From Paenibacillus xylanivorans (GTDB lineage Bacteria; Bacillota; Bacilli; Paenibacillales; Paenibacillaceae): a stretch of 64,000 bases of DNA. Position numbers and translations under genes: made by a program. The stretch's first letter is position 1; each line of letters opens with the position of its first letter. The DNA lies in the NCBI RefSeq assembly GCF_001280595.1, contig NZ_LITU01000075.1, positions 100,930 through 164,929 of the forward strand. Direction: 5' to 3'. Below are positions 18,397 through 26,590 of this stretch, one piece after another. The notes beneath the pieces are model-generated. The model ran no database searches and was not told the DNA's origin. It saw only the letters and a list, made by a program, of their open reading frames with translations.

Positions 18397-18572
18397 CCTG
18401 TCTTCCTTCAGGAGATCCGATTTCAGATTCTCCCCGAGATTGGTGTTCCCTCTAAAGGATATGCCCCGGGGTCAGATGCATCATGGACGGGTGTCCTGCA
18501 AGGCGCAAAATTGGCGTCTGCCCTCCACATCCGCCTGCACGGGCATGTCCGCTTTTGCGGTAAAGCAAATAA

Positions 18573-18596
18573 CCCGGAGGGATCTGTCCCCCCGGG
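18573..18596 (-). terminator. Probable terminator of the small-protein operon
   Basis: Arms cccggaggg and ccccccggg around a short loop. On the minus strand it is followed by TTATTTGCTTT, a fair T-rich stretch. It lies 60 bases after the stop of the gene at 18655-18996. I see no gene in the surrounding 258-base gap (18397-18654). Confidence 0.6.
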
Positions 18597-18654
18597 CAAT
18601 CGTCACACACTGGACATGCATCTATAACCATCAGGAAAATGCACACTTATTCTG

Positions 18655-18996
18655 TTATTGCGCTTTGTAAGCCAGCTGATGTCCGTCCTCGAATCCCTTG
18701 GCGAAACCCGCGTTGAATCCCTCGTTGTACGCCTCGTTGTAGCCCTGGCTGTATGCACTGTCCGGGTTCGGATCGGTAGGGGTAGCCGGGACGAAAGGTT
18801 GTGCGGGCTTCGGACTCCGGTGCCGTCGAACCGCACGTTTCTTTTTTTTAAGCCACGCACTACGTCCTTTAAGAGTACGTTTGTGCAGTATGCGCTTGCC
18901 TTTAACAGCACGCAGTTTACGAATTTTACGCAGACGGGCCCCGCGGGCAAGCAAAGCTCTTTTGGTTCTCAGACGTATTTTTTTCTTCTTTAACAT
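18655..18996 (-). CDS. Stand-alone basic/tetrad-repeat protein
   Basis: 113 residues with no enzyme domain. Residues 1-60 are about half Lys and Arg. A Pro-rich linker (62-79) follows. Residues 81-111 are eight consecutive tetrads, each starting with Gly or Ala and mostly followed by Tyr or Phe. The start is the ATG at 18996, whose ribosome-binding site (GGAGGAG) is formed by the last codons of the gene upstream. It carries the same module that is fused to the N-termini of six nearby enzymes. Function unknown; likely a spore-surface structural or docking component. Composition alone could also suggest nucleic-acid binding. Confidence 0.75.
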   Translation of the reverse strand: MLKKKKIRLRTKRALLARGARLRKIRKLRAVKGKRILHKRTLKGRSAWLKKKKRAVRRHRSPKPAQPFVPATPTDPNPDSAYSQGYNEAYNEGFNAGFAKGFEDGHQLAYKAQ

Positions 18997-18997
18997 G

Positions 18998-19297
18998 TCA
19001 ACACTCCTCCTGTATGTTCCGGACCATGCGTATCGCATATCCAGAGTCTTTGAGCCATGGCGTTCCAGGCTCCCCATGCTGGATTTGGGCCAGTTGAATG
19101 CCCGTAACCATCCGGGACATCTCCTCTTGATAACGGCTCAGCAAACGAATATTCTCGGCCAGACTTCGGGCAGATACTTCCGAGTGGGCAGACACGCTCG
19201 CCACACTGTCCAGAATACGGGCGAGCGCCTGCTGACTGTGTGCAATCGATTCAATGAGGGCCAGTTTCGCTTCCTGCTCACGCCGCAACAAACTCAT
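18998..19297 (-). CDS. Small helical protein, paralogue family member 3
   Basis: 99 residues, no signal peptide, predicted all-helical. It shares a segment of the form IAHSQQALARILDSV (residues about 18-32) with the gene at 19656-19943. Its ATG overlaps the stop of the gene upstream (ATGA), and its last codons serve as the ribosome-binding site of the basic/tetrad gene. Unknown function. The tight coupling means the four small genes 18655-19943 are one unit. Confidence 0.65.
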   Translation of the reverse strand: MSLLRREQEAKLALIESIAHSQQALARILDSVASVSAHSEVSARSLAENIRLLSRYQEEMSRMVTGIQLAQIQHGEPGTPWLKDSGYAIRMVRNIQEEC

Positions 19298-19638
19298 TTT
19301 CCGAGATCCCCCATATCCATACCGCCAAACATGCCGCTGTCCATACCGCCCTCTTCACCATCGTCCTGCACCATAATGGCTTTCAAGTTGTTGCACAGTC
19401 CGGTTTCCATCCGGGTCAATCCTTCCAGTATTTCTACCAGCTGATCATGCATTTTGAGTGGCTCCGCTACCTGATCGCCATGGGTCAGAAAAGCTTCACC
19501 ATTCAGATGATTCAGCGCCCAGTTCCTTACCTTCTCGGCTTCAATCGCCTTAGCCTCCAGAATGAGGGCAATATTCCACTGCATTTTGGCGGCTGCATCC
19601 AGCATAAGGATGAGGCTTTGTTCTCTGCTCATGTCCAT
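19294..19638 (-). CDS. Small helical protein, paralogue family member 2
   Basis: 114 residues: a helical N-terminal region with NIALILEAKAIEAEK matching the ARILDS/ARVLDA segment of the neighbours, a second helical region (KMHDQLVEILEGLTRMETG), and a Gly/Met/Asp-rich tail. AAGGCGGGTGA precedes the ATG. Middle member of a run of three related small genes. Function unknown. Confidence 0.65.
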   Translation of the reverse strand: MDMSREQSLILMLDAAAKMQWNIALILEAKAIEAEKVRNWALNHLNGEAFLTHGDQVAEPLKMHDQLVEILEGLTRMETGLCNNLKAIMVQDDGEEGGMDSGMFGGMDMGDLGK

Positions 19639-19655
19639 TCACCCGCCTTCCGGGC

Positions 19656-19943
19656 TTATTCTTCCTCTTGTCCCGCCATCTCCTTCATCACCTGGGTAAG
19701 CGTTTCGGCTACGGCTTCCTCCAGGTCTGCAAGGCCTCCCAAATAGGAGATGATGCTTTTGTTGATTTGTCCCGAGCTATCCAGCAGACCGTCAACGCCA
19801 TCCAGCTCCGGTTCGATATCCGGCAAATGATTGATGATTTCAGACATGCGCACAGCGACTTGACGTTTGGCATCCAGTACACGTGCAATCTGCTGGTGAG
19901 AATGTGCAATATGTGTGAGTATTTCATCGATTTTGCTCTGCAT
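19656..19943 (-). CDS. Small helical protein, paralogue family member 1
   Basis: 95 residues from the ATG at 19943, chosen because AAGGAGGAGG lies four bases upstream. Predicted two- or three-helix bundle with IAHSHQQIARVLDAKRQ near the N-terminus and an acidic C-terminal helix (MKEMAGQEEE). It opens the small-gene operon at the head of glycan island A. The family is recurrent here but I cannot name it. Confidence 0.65.
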   Translation of the reverse strand: MQSKIDEILTHIAHSHQQIARVLDAKRQVAVRMSEIINHLPDIEPELDGVDGLLDSSGQINKSIISYLGGLADLEEAVAETLTQVMKEMAGQEEE

Positions 19944-19982
19944 GGTCCTCCTCCTTACCGTTACGGCCTGCTTCACCCATAG

Positions 19983-20030
19983 AAAAACCGGCCTATCAGC
20001 ATTTGCCTGCTACAGCATATGCCGGGCCGG
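19983..20030 (-). terminator. Probable terminator of the amino-acid ABC transporter operon
   Basis: On the minus strand CCGGC and GCCGG arms, with a second internal GCAT/ATGC pairing, are followed by TTTTT. It lies about 34 bases after the ATPase stop. Confidence 0.55.
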
Positions 20031-20063
20031 GATCGTCAGTTACTCCAGTTTGAGCCTATATCG

Positions 20064-20816
20064 TCAGATGACATAACTCCAATCGGATGAGTATCGGCTG
20101 AGAAATTGGCGGGTACGTTCCTGTTTGGGCCGCATAAATACTTCCTCCGGTGTTCCTTCTTCCACTACGGAACCCCCATCCATGAATACAACTCGATTCG
20201 CCACCTCGCGGGCAAACCCCATTTCATGGGTGACGACAATCATTGTGATGCCTTCCTGGGCAATCGATCGAATGACGGACAGCACCTCACCTACAAGTTC
20301 AGGATCAAGCGCCGAGGTAGGTTCATCAAACAGAATTACCTCTGGATTCAGTGCCAGCGCCCGAGCAATGCCTACCCGCTGCTGTTGTCCACCTGACAGC
20401 ATGCTGGGATACTCATTAATTTTGGCGGACAGTCCCACTTGTTCAAGTACACGCAAGGCTCGTTCACGAGCATCTGCTTTGGACATTTTCTGGGCGATGA
20501 TTAACCCTTCCGTTACGTTATCCAGCACCGTTTTATGTTTGAACAGGTTATAATGTTGGAACACCATCGCCGTTTTTCGCCGTAACTGCACAATGTCATG
20601 TTTGCGGGCATGCTTGCAGTCTACGGTTAATCCGCTGATCTGAACCTTGCCCTCATCGGCACGTTCAAGAAAATTCACACAACGCAGCAATGTCGTTTTG
20701 CCGGACCCACTCGGTCCAAGAATGGCAACAACATCCCCCTGCTCTACAGTCAGATCGATACCTTTCAACACTTCCTGCTGACCGAAAGATTTGTGTATAT
20801 TCGTCAGTGATATCAT
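20064..20816 (-). CDS. tcyN: Polar amino-acid/cystine ABC transporter ATP-binding protein
   Basis: 250 residues. Walker A GPSGSGKTT, Q-loop region VFQHYNLF, signature LSGGQQQRVGIARAL, Walker B LFDEPTSALDPE and VTHEMGFA are all as expected for the HisP/GlnQ/TcyN type. The ATG at 20816 overlaps the permease stop, and AAAGGAGGGG lies three to five bases upstream. The arrangement (binding protein, two permeases, ATPase) and the binding-protein sequence resemble B. subtilis TcyJKLMN, an L-cystine importer. The ligand is inferred. Confidence 0.8.
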   Translation of the reverse strand: MISLTNIHKSFGQQEVLKGIDLTVEQGDVVAILGPSGSGKTTLLRCVNFLERADEGKVQISGLTVDCKHARKHDIVQLRRKTAMVFQHYNLFKHKTVLDNVTEGLIIAQKMSKADARERALRVLEQVGLSAKINEYPSMLSGGQQQRVGIARALALNPEVILFDEPTSALDPELVGEVLSVIRSIAQEGITMIVVTHEMGFAREVANRVVFMDGGSVVEEGTPEEVFMRPKQERTRQFLSRYSSDWSYVI

Positions 20817-21523
20817 GACACCCCTCCTTTGCTGTACACGGCAACTCTGCGTTCCAGCAAAGCTGTAATCCGTTCGGCAATCACCGTCAGACCCCAATAG
20901 ATCAATGCGGCAGCAATGAAAGCCTCCAAAAATTTAAGACTGACTGAAGCCACCACATCCGCTTTGCCGAGAATATCCATCTGTGACACGGTAAACGCAA
21001 GTGTTGATCCATGCAGGAAACCAACAAACATGCTGCACAGATTTGGCAGAACCGCACCAACCGCCTGAGGTAAAATAATGCGTCTCAACGCCTGAGAGGT
21101 ACTCATGCCCACGGCATGTGCAGCTTCCATCTGCCCGGTATCCACCGCCAGAATGCCGGAACGGATAATCTCAGACATATAAGCTCCCGCAGTTAACGAG
21201 AAGGCGAATAGCACAAACACCAGAATCGGAATGGAAGACGACTGAAAGGCCCAACCGTACCGGGCAGCAAGCTTGTCGATGATCAGCGGAATCCCGTAAT
21301 AGATTAGAAACAAGTGCATCAGCATCGGTGTCCCCCGAAAAAACGAAACATAGAAATTAGCGATTCGGTAGACCCAGGGAACCTTATAAATTCGAACCAA
21401 TGCAGTAACCAGACCAATGCCAAAGCCTGCGATCAACGGTACAATCGTAATGACGAGTGTCAGTGGCAATGCCTTTAGAATCTGGAAAAAAGATGTGTAG
21501 ATAAAGTTGAAATCAATAGACAT
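20813..21523 (-). CDS. tcyM: Amino-acid/cystine ABC transporter permease
   Basis: 236 residues, five or so membrane helices, with the EAA loop QMEAAHAVGMSTSQALRRIILPQA that docks to the ATPase. Typical HisM/TcyL/TcyM permease. It starts five bases after the stop of the other permease. The two permeases should form a heterodimer. Confidence 0.8.
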   Translation of the reverse strand: MSIDFNFIYTSFFQILKALPLTLVITIVPLIAGFGIGLVTALVRIYKVPWVYRIANFYVSFFRGTPMLMHLFLIYYGIPLIIDKLAARYGWAFQSSSIPILVFVLFAFSLTAGAYMSEIIRSGILAVDTGQMEAAHAVGMSTSQALRRIILPQAVGAVLPNLCSMFVGFLHGSTLAFTVSQMDILGKADVVASVSLKFLEAFIAAALIYWGLTVIAERITALLERRVAVYSKGGVS

Positions 21524-21527
21524 TTGC

Positions 21528-22271
21528 TCACCCCGCTATTCGTTTCAGGCGTTCAGCTCTTACCGCTGGCCCACGGACTTCTTTCTTACGTTCGTGACGC
21601 TGGAGTCTGCGTTCTGCGATAGCAAACCCTTTTTCAAGTACAAGCACGATAACATAGTAGACAATCGAGAGACTGATATACACTTCAAGTGCATGCGATG
21701 TAGCCGAGATCAGCGTTTGCCCCCTGCCCACCATGTCCATGACCCCAATCGAAAAAGCCAGTGACGTATCCTTTAACGAGCCAATTAACGTATTTGCCAT
21801 ATTTGGAAAAGCAACAATGAGTGCTTGCGGAACCACAATGCGCCGAAACGACTGAAACGTGGTCAAGCCCGCAGCATAAGCTGCTTCTGTCTGGCCCTTG
21901 TCCACACTGCGTACAGCTCCGCGAAAGATTTCGGCAAAGGACGCTGCATCACTTAGCGCATAAGTCACGATGACAAATACCAGCGGATCGGTCCTGGACA
22001 GATCGATCCCTATAGGCTTGAGTAATTCAGGTAATCCGTAATAGACCAGAAACAACTTGATGAGAATCGGTGTGCCCCGCATGAAAGAGACGTACAGGAT
22101 TGCGAACTGGCTCAGCCCCGGAATCCGGTATAACCTCGGAACCGCCAGAAGCACACCGCCCACCAGACCGAGCACAATGGAACCACCCAGTACAATTAGT
22201 GTAATATGCAAATATCGCAGCAGTTCAGGGACGAAATCCAGAACCAATGACAGATCGAATGATTTACCCAT
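21528..22271 (-). CDS. tcyL: Amino-acid/cystine ABC transporter permease
   Basis: 247 residues of the same family as the next gene: SFMRGTPILIKLFLVYYGLP in the first helices and an EAA loop QTEAAYAAGLTTFQSFRRIVVPQA. A basic C-terminal tail (residues about 225-247) is longer than in most family members. It follows the binding-protein gene by 26 bases. Confidence 0.8.
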   Translation of the reverse strand: MGKSFDLSLVLDFVPELLRYLHITLIVLGGSIVLGLVGGVLLAVPRLYRIPGLSQFAILYVSFMRGTPILIKLFLVYYGLPELLKPIGIDLSRTDPLVFVIVTYALSDAASFAEIFRGAVRSVDKGQTEAAYAAGLTTFQSFRRIVVPQALIVAFPNMANTLIGSLKDTSLAFSIGVMDMVGRGQTLISATSHALEVYISLSIVYYVIVLVLEKGFAIAERRLQRHERKKEVRGPAVRAERLKRIAG

Positions 22272-22297
22272 AACCGTCGCTCACCTTTCTCAACGAA

Positions 22298-23137
22298 CTA
22301 TTCCTCAACCGTGTAATCGGCTCCCAGCCACTCTGTGCTCAATTTGCTCAATGTTCCATCTTCCTTGATTGATTTGAGTGCTTCATCAATTTTCGTTTTG
22401 AGCTCTTCCTCATCCTTGTTCAGAATGAAATACACTTTGGAGTTGGAAAGAGCCTCTCCTACAGTCTTTAACTGTGCATCTACCACTTTGTTCTGATAAT
22501 CGATGGCAAACTGCGTGCTGATGGTTGCATCCACCCGGCCTGTTTTGATCTGGGTATTCGTATCTTCTCCTGCTCCGGAATAAACAATGTCAATTGCTTT
22601 GCCATTCGCTGCATTCCATTTTTCAGCCAATACAGCTGCATTACTTGTCGCGCCAACAATCAGCTTCTTCCCTTTCAGATCCTCAATGGACTTTACATCC
22701 TGGTTTTTCTCGCTCACAACGATTTTATTAGGAAAAATATTATACGCCTCGTCATTAAAAAGGAACTTGGCTTGTCTCTCTTCATTCACTTCCATCTGGT
22801 GAGCGATCAGGTCTATTTTCTTCGTTTCAAGACTGAGCAGCAGGTTTTTGAATTCCATCGTACTGAACTCGAATTCATATTCGGGCAATCGTTTATCAAT
22901 CTCGCGAATCAGTTCTACATCGTATCCCGTCAGCTTGCCATTCTCATCAATAAAGCAAACATTCGGGAATTGAGTGCCTGTACCCACAATAATTTTCTTC
23001 ACTTTATCTTGACCGGACGTAGATGCGGTATCCGATTCATTCGCTGCATTGCCTGAGCTGCAACCCGCCAATACCGCCAACATCGTAATGAACAGCAATG
23101 CTGTCCGGAATTTCTGAATCCCCCATTGATTAACCAT
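22298..23137 (-). CDS. Amino-acid (probably cystine) ABC transporter binding lipoprotein
   Basis: 279 residues. The N-terminal helix ends in a lipobox, LAVLAGC, so the mature protein is a membrane-anchored lipoprotein. Family-3 binding-protein features follow: GKLTGYDVELIREID, DLIAHQMEVNEERQAKFLF and GKKLIVGATSNAAV. The Gln/Glu pattern is like TcyJ/TcyK. First gene of the operon, with a LysR-type inverted repeat about 175 bases upstream that is shared with the cmoJ-like gene. Confidence 0.8.
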   Translation of the reverse strand: MVNQWGIQKFRTALLFITMLAVLAGCSSGNAANESDTASTSGQDKVKKIIVGTGTQFPNVCFIDENGKLTGYDVELIREIDKRLPEYEFEFSTMEFKNLLLSLETKKIDLIAHQMEVNEERQAKFLFNDEAYNIFPNKIVVSEKNQDVKSIEDLKGKKLIVGATSNAAVLAEKWNAANGKAIDIVYSGAGEDTNTQIKTGRVDATISTQFAIDYQNKVVDAQLKTVGEALSNSKVYFILNKDEEELKTKIDEALKSIKEDGTLSKLSTEWLGADYTVEE

Positions 23138-23311
23138 TCCCGATCTCCTCCACAGGCTGTCATTTCAGCCAATATGATGTGTACTCCCATTCCTCACCTT
23201 TGATTTAACTAACCATTCACACTTGTATAGTCGGAATTAGGTTGAACAAAGAATAGCACCGTATGTCATATCCAGGCAATATATATGTTAATAGGACATC
23301 CTGATAACGTT

Positions 23312-23326
23312 ATAGAACTTCTCTAT
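23312..23326. promoter_or_regulatory. LysR-type inverted repeat upstream of the tcy-like operon
   Basis: The 15-base site atagaacttctctat is a T-N11-A inverted repeat with one mismatch. Together with two bases on its left it forms a 17-base block that recurs with a single difference at 52822-52838, upstream of the cmoJ-like gene and at a similar distance from the start codon. Probable binding site of a YtlI-like LysR regulator, for which a candidate gene lies at 46032. Confidence 0.55.
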
Positions 23327-23360
23327 GCTTCACCAGCGATATGATCCAAAAGTAAACCAA

Positions 23361-23400
23361 AAGAAGCGATCCACCAACCAGGTTGGGGATCGCTTCTTCA
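23361..23400 (-). terminator. Intrinsic terminator
   Basis: Arms agaagcgatcc-ccaac and gttgg-ggatcgcttct with a short loop, followed on the minus strand by a T-rich stretch (TTTTGGTTTAC). It closes the small gene at 23432-23761. Confidence 0.8.
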
Positions 23401-23431
23401 ATTCCAGATCACTTTAAATCCAAATACGCAT

Positions 23432-23761
23432 CTATCTGCGACTGGCCCATTTAATTTTACGAGCCACTTCTATACGCTGCAGTTGCAACAGTCCAATTCG
23501 TTCTTCAAACTTCTTGCGTTCATCCGTTGAATGGGCCGCGTGAATCTGGTGGCAGAGACCTGTCAGTTTGCTGTTTATATAGTCAAATCTCATCCATAAT
23601 TCTTCTTCAGGTGTGCGCTGCTCCGCTTCCGGCTGAAATATTTTGAGCTGGTGGATAAGGGACTGCTGCCATTCCTGATCCTCGATTTGGATGGCAAAAT
23701 GCAAAAGATCCAGATAGTCGTCGATTTGCAACGATATACCGCAATCAGATTTCGTATTCAT
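23432..23761 (-). CDS. Small protein of unknown function
   Basis: 109 residues, predicted helical, with many Gln, Glu and Leu and a C-terminal region likely to form a coiled coil (residues about 60-105). No signal peptide or membrane helix. AAGGAG lies nine bases before the ATG, and a strong terminator follows. I do not recognise the family. Confidence 0.65.
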   Translation of the reverse strand: MNTKSDCGISLQIDDYLDLLHFAIQIEDQEWQQSLIHQLKIFQPEAEQRTPEEELWMRFDYINSKLTGLCHQIHAAHSTDERKKFEERIGLLQLQRIEVARKIKWASRR

Positions 23762-24026
23762 TAGTCGTCTCTCCTTATTTCAGTTCTTGGCTGGAATCAG
23801 TTAGTTCTATTTTACAGGATAGAGCATGGTTTAGGCGAGTCCTGAAACGAGTAAAATTGGAAAAAGTTTTGTCATTTTTACATATAGAAGCTTTCGATGG
23901 ACTTATAGACAGATCTGATTCGAGAATTATATTCCAACCATGAATTTCATGATAAAATAACACCAAAATATTAAACCAACTTAACAGGTTGGAATAGTTA
24001 ATTTTTGTAGAAGGGATTGATCGACT

Positions 24027-24563
24027 ATGACCGAACAATACCGATTGGCAACGCTTGAAGATGCCGAACCATTGCTGGCTGTTACCGTGGATGCCTATGA
24101 GACGATTCGGGCCCTGAACATTCCTTTCCCAGCCGGACATGCTACACTGGAAGTCATCCAGAATAATATTGTACAGCATGAATGCTATATACTTGAAAAA
24201 GGGGGAGAGATTATTGCCACGGTTACCCTTGACCGAGCAGAAGATCTACAGCGGCAGGCCATCAGCCCCTACCCTTTCATTCGCTGGTTCGCGGTAAGTC
24301 CAGCGCATAAAAGCCAGGGTTACGGCTCCAAGCTGCTGGATTGGGTGGAGCAACATATCATTCTGCATAAGCTTGATGCTCCTGCCGTATTCCTGGCAAC
24401 AGCGACCCGCCATCCGTGGCTTGCTCCCATGTATGAACGGAGGGGATATGAACCTTTTCACATCAAAACGGTACAAACACCTGAACGGCAGGAAGAGATT
24501 GTATTTATGGTCAAAACGCTGGACCCTTCCCGGTATAAGACCCCTTCTGTACAAACCGGATAA
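24027..24563 (+). CDS. GNAT family N-acetyltransferase
   Basis: 178 residues. Strand 4-5 region RWFAVSPAHKSQGYGSKLLDWVE is the acetyl-CoA binding motif (V-x-P-x-x-x-x-x-G-x-G variant), followed by LATATRHPWLAPMYERRGYEPF, typical of motif B. Substrate unknown. Monocistronic, AAGGG upstream and a strong terminator downstream. It is close to, but not evidently part of, the sulfur or molybdate genes. Confidence 0.8.
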   Translation: MTEQYRLATLEDAEPLLAVTVDAYETIRALNIPFPAGHATLEVIQNNIVQHECYILEKGGEIIATVTLDRAEDLQRQAISPYPFIRWFAVSPAHKSQGYGSKLLDWVEQHIILHKLDAPAVFLATATRHPWLAPMYERRGYEPFHIKTVQTPERQEEIVFMVKTLDPSRYKTPSVQTG

Positions 24564-24628
24564 GCAAAGAACAGCTTGGTTGAATGCAAACATACATGAT
24601 ATCCGATATACGCAGCCTGTGCAAATGA

Positions 24629-24666
24629 AAACCCGCTCCAAGGAAAGATTCCTTGAGCGGGTTTTT
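24629..24666. terminator. Intrinsic terminator between convergent genes
   Basis: Arms aaacccgctccaagga and tccttgagcgggttt with a short loop and a T run on the plus strand. The A run on its left also gives a T run on the minus strand, so it can serve both the GNAT gene and modB. Confidence 0.85.
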
Positions 24667-24709
24667 GAATGGTCATTCATTGCTGTCTTATTCACATTGA
24701 CGGTTTAAA

Positions 24710-25393
24710 TCATGCCTTGCCGTCACGCGGCTGCCTGGTTAAAAGCAACATGATAAATGAGATGATAATAATAGAGCCGGTCCATACCCAAGCCATCGTC
24801 TGATTGCCCGAATCCACAGCAACATAGATCGCAGTGGGTACAGTTTGCGTTTTGCCCGGGATATTACCTGCGATCATGAGCGTGGCCCCGAATTCCCCCA
24901 GTGCACGAGCGAAACCCAGGATGAAAGCCGTCATCAACGCTCTCCCCGCAAGCGGAAGCGAAATATAACGAAATACCTGCCATTCATTCGCTCCTATGGA
25001 GCGGCCTGCATCTTCCAAATCCCGATCAATCCCGCTAAATCCGGATTTCATCGTCTGATATACCAATGGGAAAGCAACCACTACGGAGGCAATCAGGGCA
25101 GCCCACCAGGAGAAAATAACAGGCGCGGAGAAGATGGCTTCGATCCACCGTCCCAGCAGGCTCTTACGCCCCAATAATACGAGTAATATGAATCCAACTA
25201 CGGTCGGCGGCAGCACGAGCGGAAGCATAAATGCCGTTTCTAGAAAAATCTTTCCCGGGAACGACTTACGCGACATCTTCCAGGCCACAGCAATGCCCGC
25301 CACCGCTGCAATCACACTGGACAGCAGGGCAACCTGAAGGGAAAGACGAACCGGCGGCCAGAATACCGCCCAGTCTATTGCGCTCACATTCAT
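24710..25393 (-). CDS. modB: Molybdate ABC transporter permease
   Basis: 227 residues with five or six helices and LMLPLVLPPTVVGF and RALGEFGATLMIAGN, which mark ModB/CysT-type permeases. It overlaps modA by four bases. No ModC ATPase follows: the next gene is the convergent GNAT gene. B. subtilis YvgL-YvgM has the same gap, so an ATPase may be supplied in trans. Confidence 0.85.
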   Translation of the reverse strand: MNVSAIDWAVFWPPVRLSLQVALLSSVIAAVAGIAVAWKMSRKSFPGKIFLETAFMLPLVLPPTVVGFILLVLLGRKSLLGRWIEAIFSAPVIFSWWAALIASVVVAFPLVYQTMKSGFSGIDRDLEDAGRSIGANEWQVFRYISLPLAGRALMTAFILGFARALGEFGATLMIAGNIPGKTQTVPTAIYVAVDSGNQTMAWVWTGSIIIISFIMLLLTRQPRDGKA

Positions 25394-26262
25394 TCCGGAA
25401 TGGAGAACCCGTATTTGGCAAATACATCAAGCACTTCAGGGGTTTGCAAATACGTGTAGAATTGTTCGGCTTCTGTCCGGTGTTTCGTCCCTTCAATAAT
25501 CCCTACTGGATAATTGGCAGGTGTATAACTGTTCTTGTCTACTTCAAATGCAATTTTCACCTGATCCGAAGTGAGTGCATCCGTTTTGTACACAAAACCC
25601 GAATCCGCATTGCCTGTCTCTACATATTGCAGAACCTGTCTGACATCCTTGCCTTGTACAAGCTTACCTTCCAACTTTTCCCATAGTTTGGCATTGGTCA
25701 GTGCTTCCTTGGCATAGGTTCCTGCAGGCACACTTTCGGGTATACCAATCGCGACTGTCTTGATGGAATCGGCCGTCAGATCCTTCTCGCTTGTTACGGT
25801 ATTTGAACTATCTGCTGGAATAATGGCTACCAATGAATTTTGCAGCAAATTCTTCTGATCACCGGATGCAATCAATTTCTCATCCACGAGTGCGTTCATA
25901 TTTTTGGTCGCAGCCGATACAAAAACATCTGCTGGCGCACCTTGTTCAATCTGCTGTTGCAATGCTCCTGAAGCACCAAAGTTGAAGTTGAGTTCAATGT
26001 AGGGATGAGACTTCTCATAATTCGTCTCAATCTCCTTCATCGCATCGGTCAAACTGGCTGCTGCAGAGATCGTCAACTCCACTGTTTCCTGCGACTCGGT
26101 ATTTTCAGTTGATGCGCCCTCGCCTAATGCCGCTGGTGTTGAACCCGTTTGTTCCGTTGCTGTGGATGTATCCGTACTACCCGTACTTGCACCACAACCG
26201 GCTAATACGAGTGCCAGGCCAAGTGACATACTCCCCAACACATATCCAATACTCTTTTTCAT
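25390..26262 (-). CDS. modA: Molybdate-binding lipoprotein
   Basis: 290 residues. Signal peptide with lipobox VLAGC, a Ser/Thr/Glu-rich linker (about residues 25-60), then the ModA domain: ISAAASLTDAMKEIETNYEK, NFGASGALQQQIEQGAPADVFVSA and a C-terminal GIIEGTKHRTEAEQFYTYL. ModA imports molybdate or tungstate. Divergent from the HTH regulator gene, with a 16-base palindrome in the intergenic region. Confidence 0.9.
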   Translation of the reverse strand: MKKSIGYVLGSMSLGLALVLAGCGASTGSTDTSTATEQTGSTPAALGEGASTENTESQETVELTISAAASLTDAMKEIETNYEKSHPYIELNFNFGASGALQQQIEQGAPADVFVSAATKNMNALVDEKLIASGDQKNLLQNSLVAIIPADSSNTVTSEKDLTADSIKTVAIGIPESVPAGTYAKEALTNAKLWEKLEGKLVQGKDVRQVLQYVETGNADSGFVYKTDALTSDQVKIAFEVDKNSYTPANYPVGIIEGTKHRTEAEQFYTYLQTPEVLDVFAKYGFSIPE

Positions 26263-26299
26263 CTACTTCTCCCCCGATGTTATGTTTAGTTATAACTAG

Positions 26300-26315
26300 A
26301 TATAATTAATTATAT
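26300..26315. promoter_or_regulatory. 16-base perfect palindrome upstream of modA
   Basis: atataattaattatat is a perfect inverted repeat 38 bases before the modA start, in an AT-rich region. Position and symmetry fit an operator for the divergent HTH regulator. The rest of the 328-base gap (26263-26590) also holds a ccccag/ctgggg pair with a long loop, but I can assign no function to it. Confidence 0.45.
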
Positions 26316-26590
26316 TTCATTATACATAAGATCATTGAAATAGGAAGGTCGTCTTTGACGTCTCCATTGAAGATCAGGCCATCTATAGCTGAATTCCGGT
26401 GGGCGAGTTTATACCCTCTGGCTGTTAATGGTATAGTACAAGAGACCCCAGCGTTTATCTGTCATAAAGGGATCAAAGAAATCTGGGGATAACAGCGATC
26501 GGAAGAGTGTTCTGTCATCGGAGTGCCAGTGTAAATGTTTAGTTGAGGTTATATAGTTATGATCTGCACCTTGAAGGAGGATCTTCACTG

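Noticed and set aside
19944..20010. Sporulation promoter before the small-protein operon
   Set aside because: The best candidate (CATATGCTG on the minus strand, near 20013-20021) differs from the sigma-K -10 and has no -35 partner.
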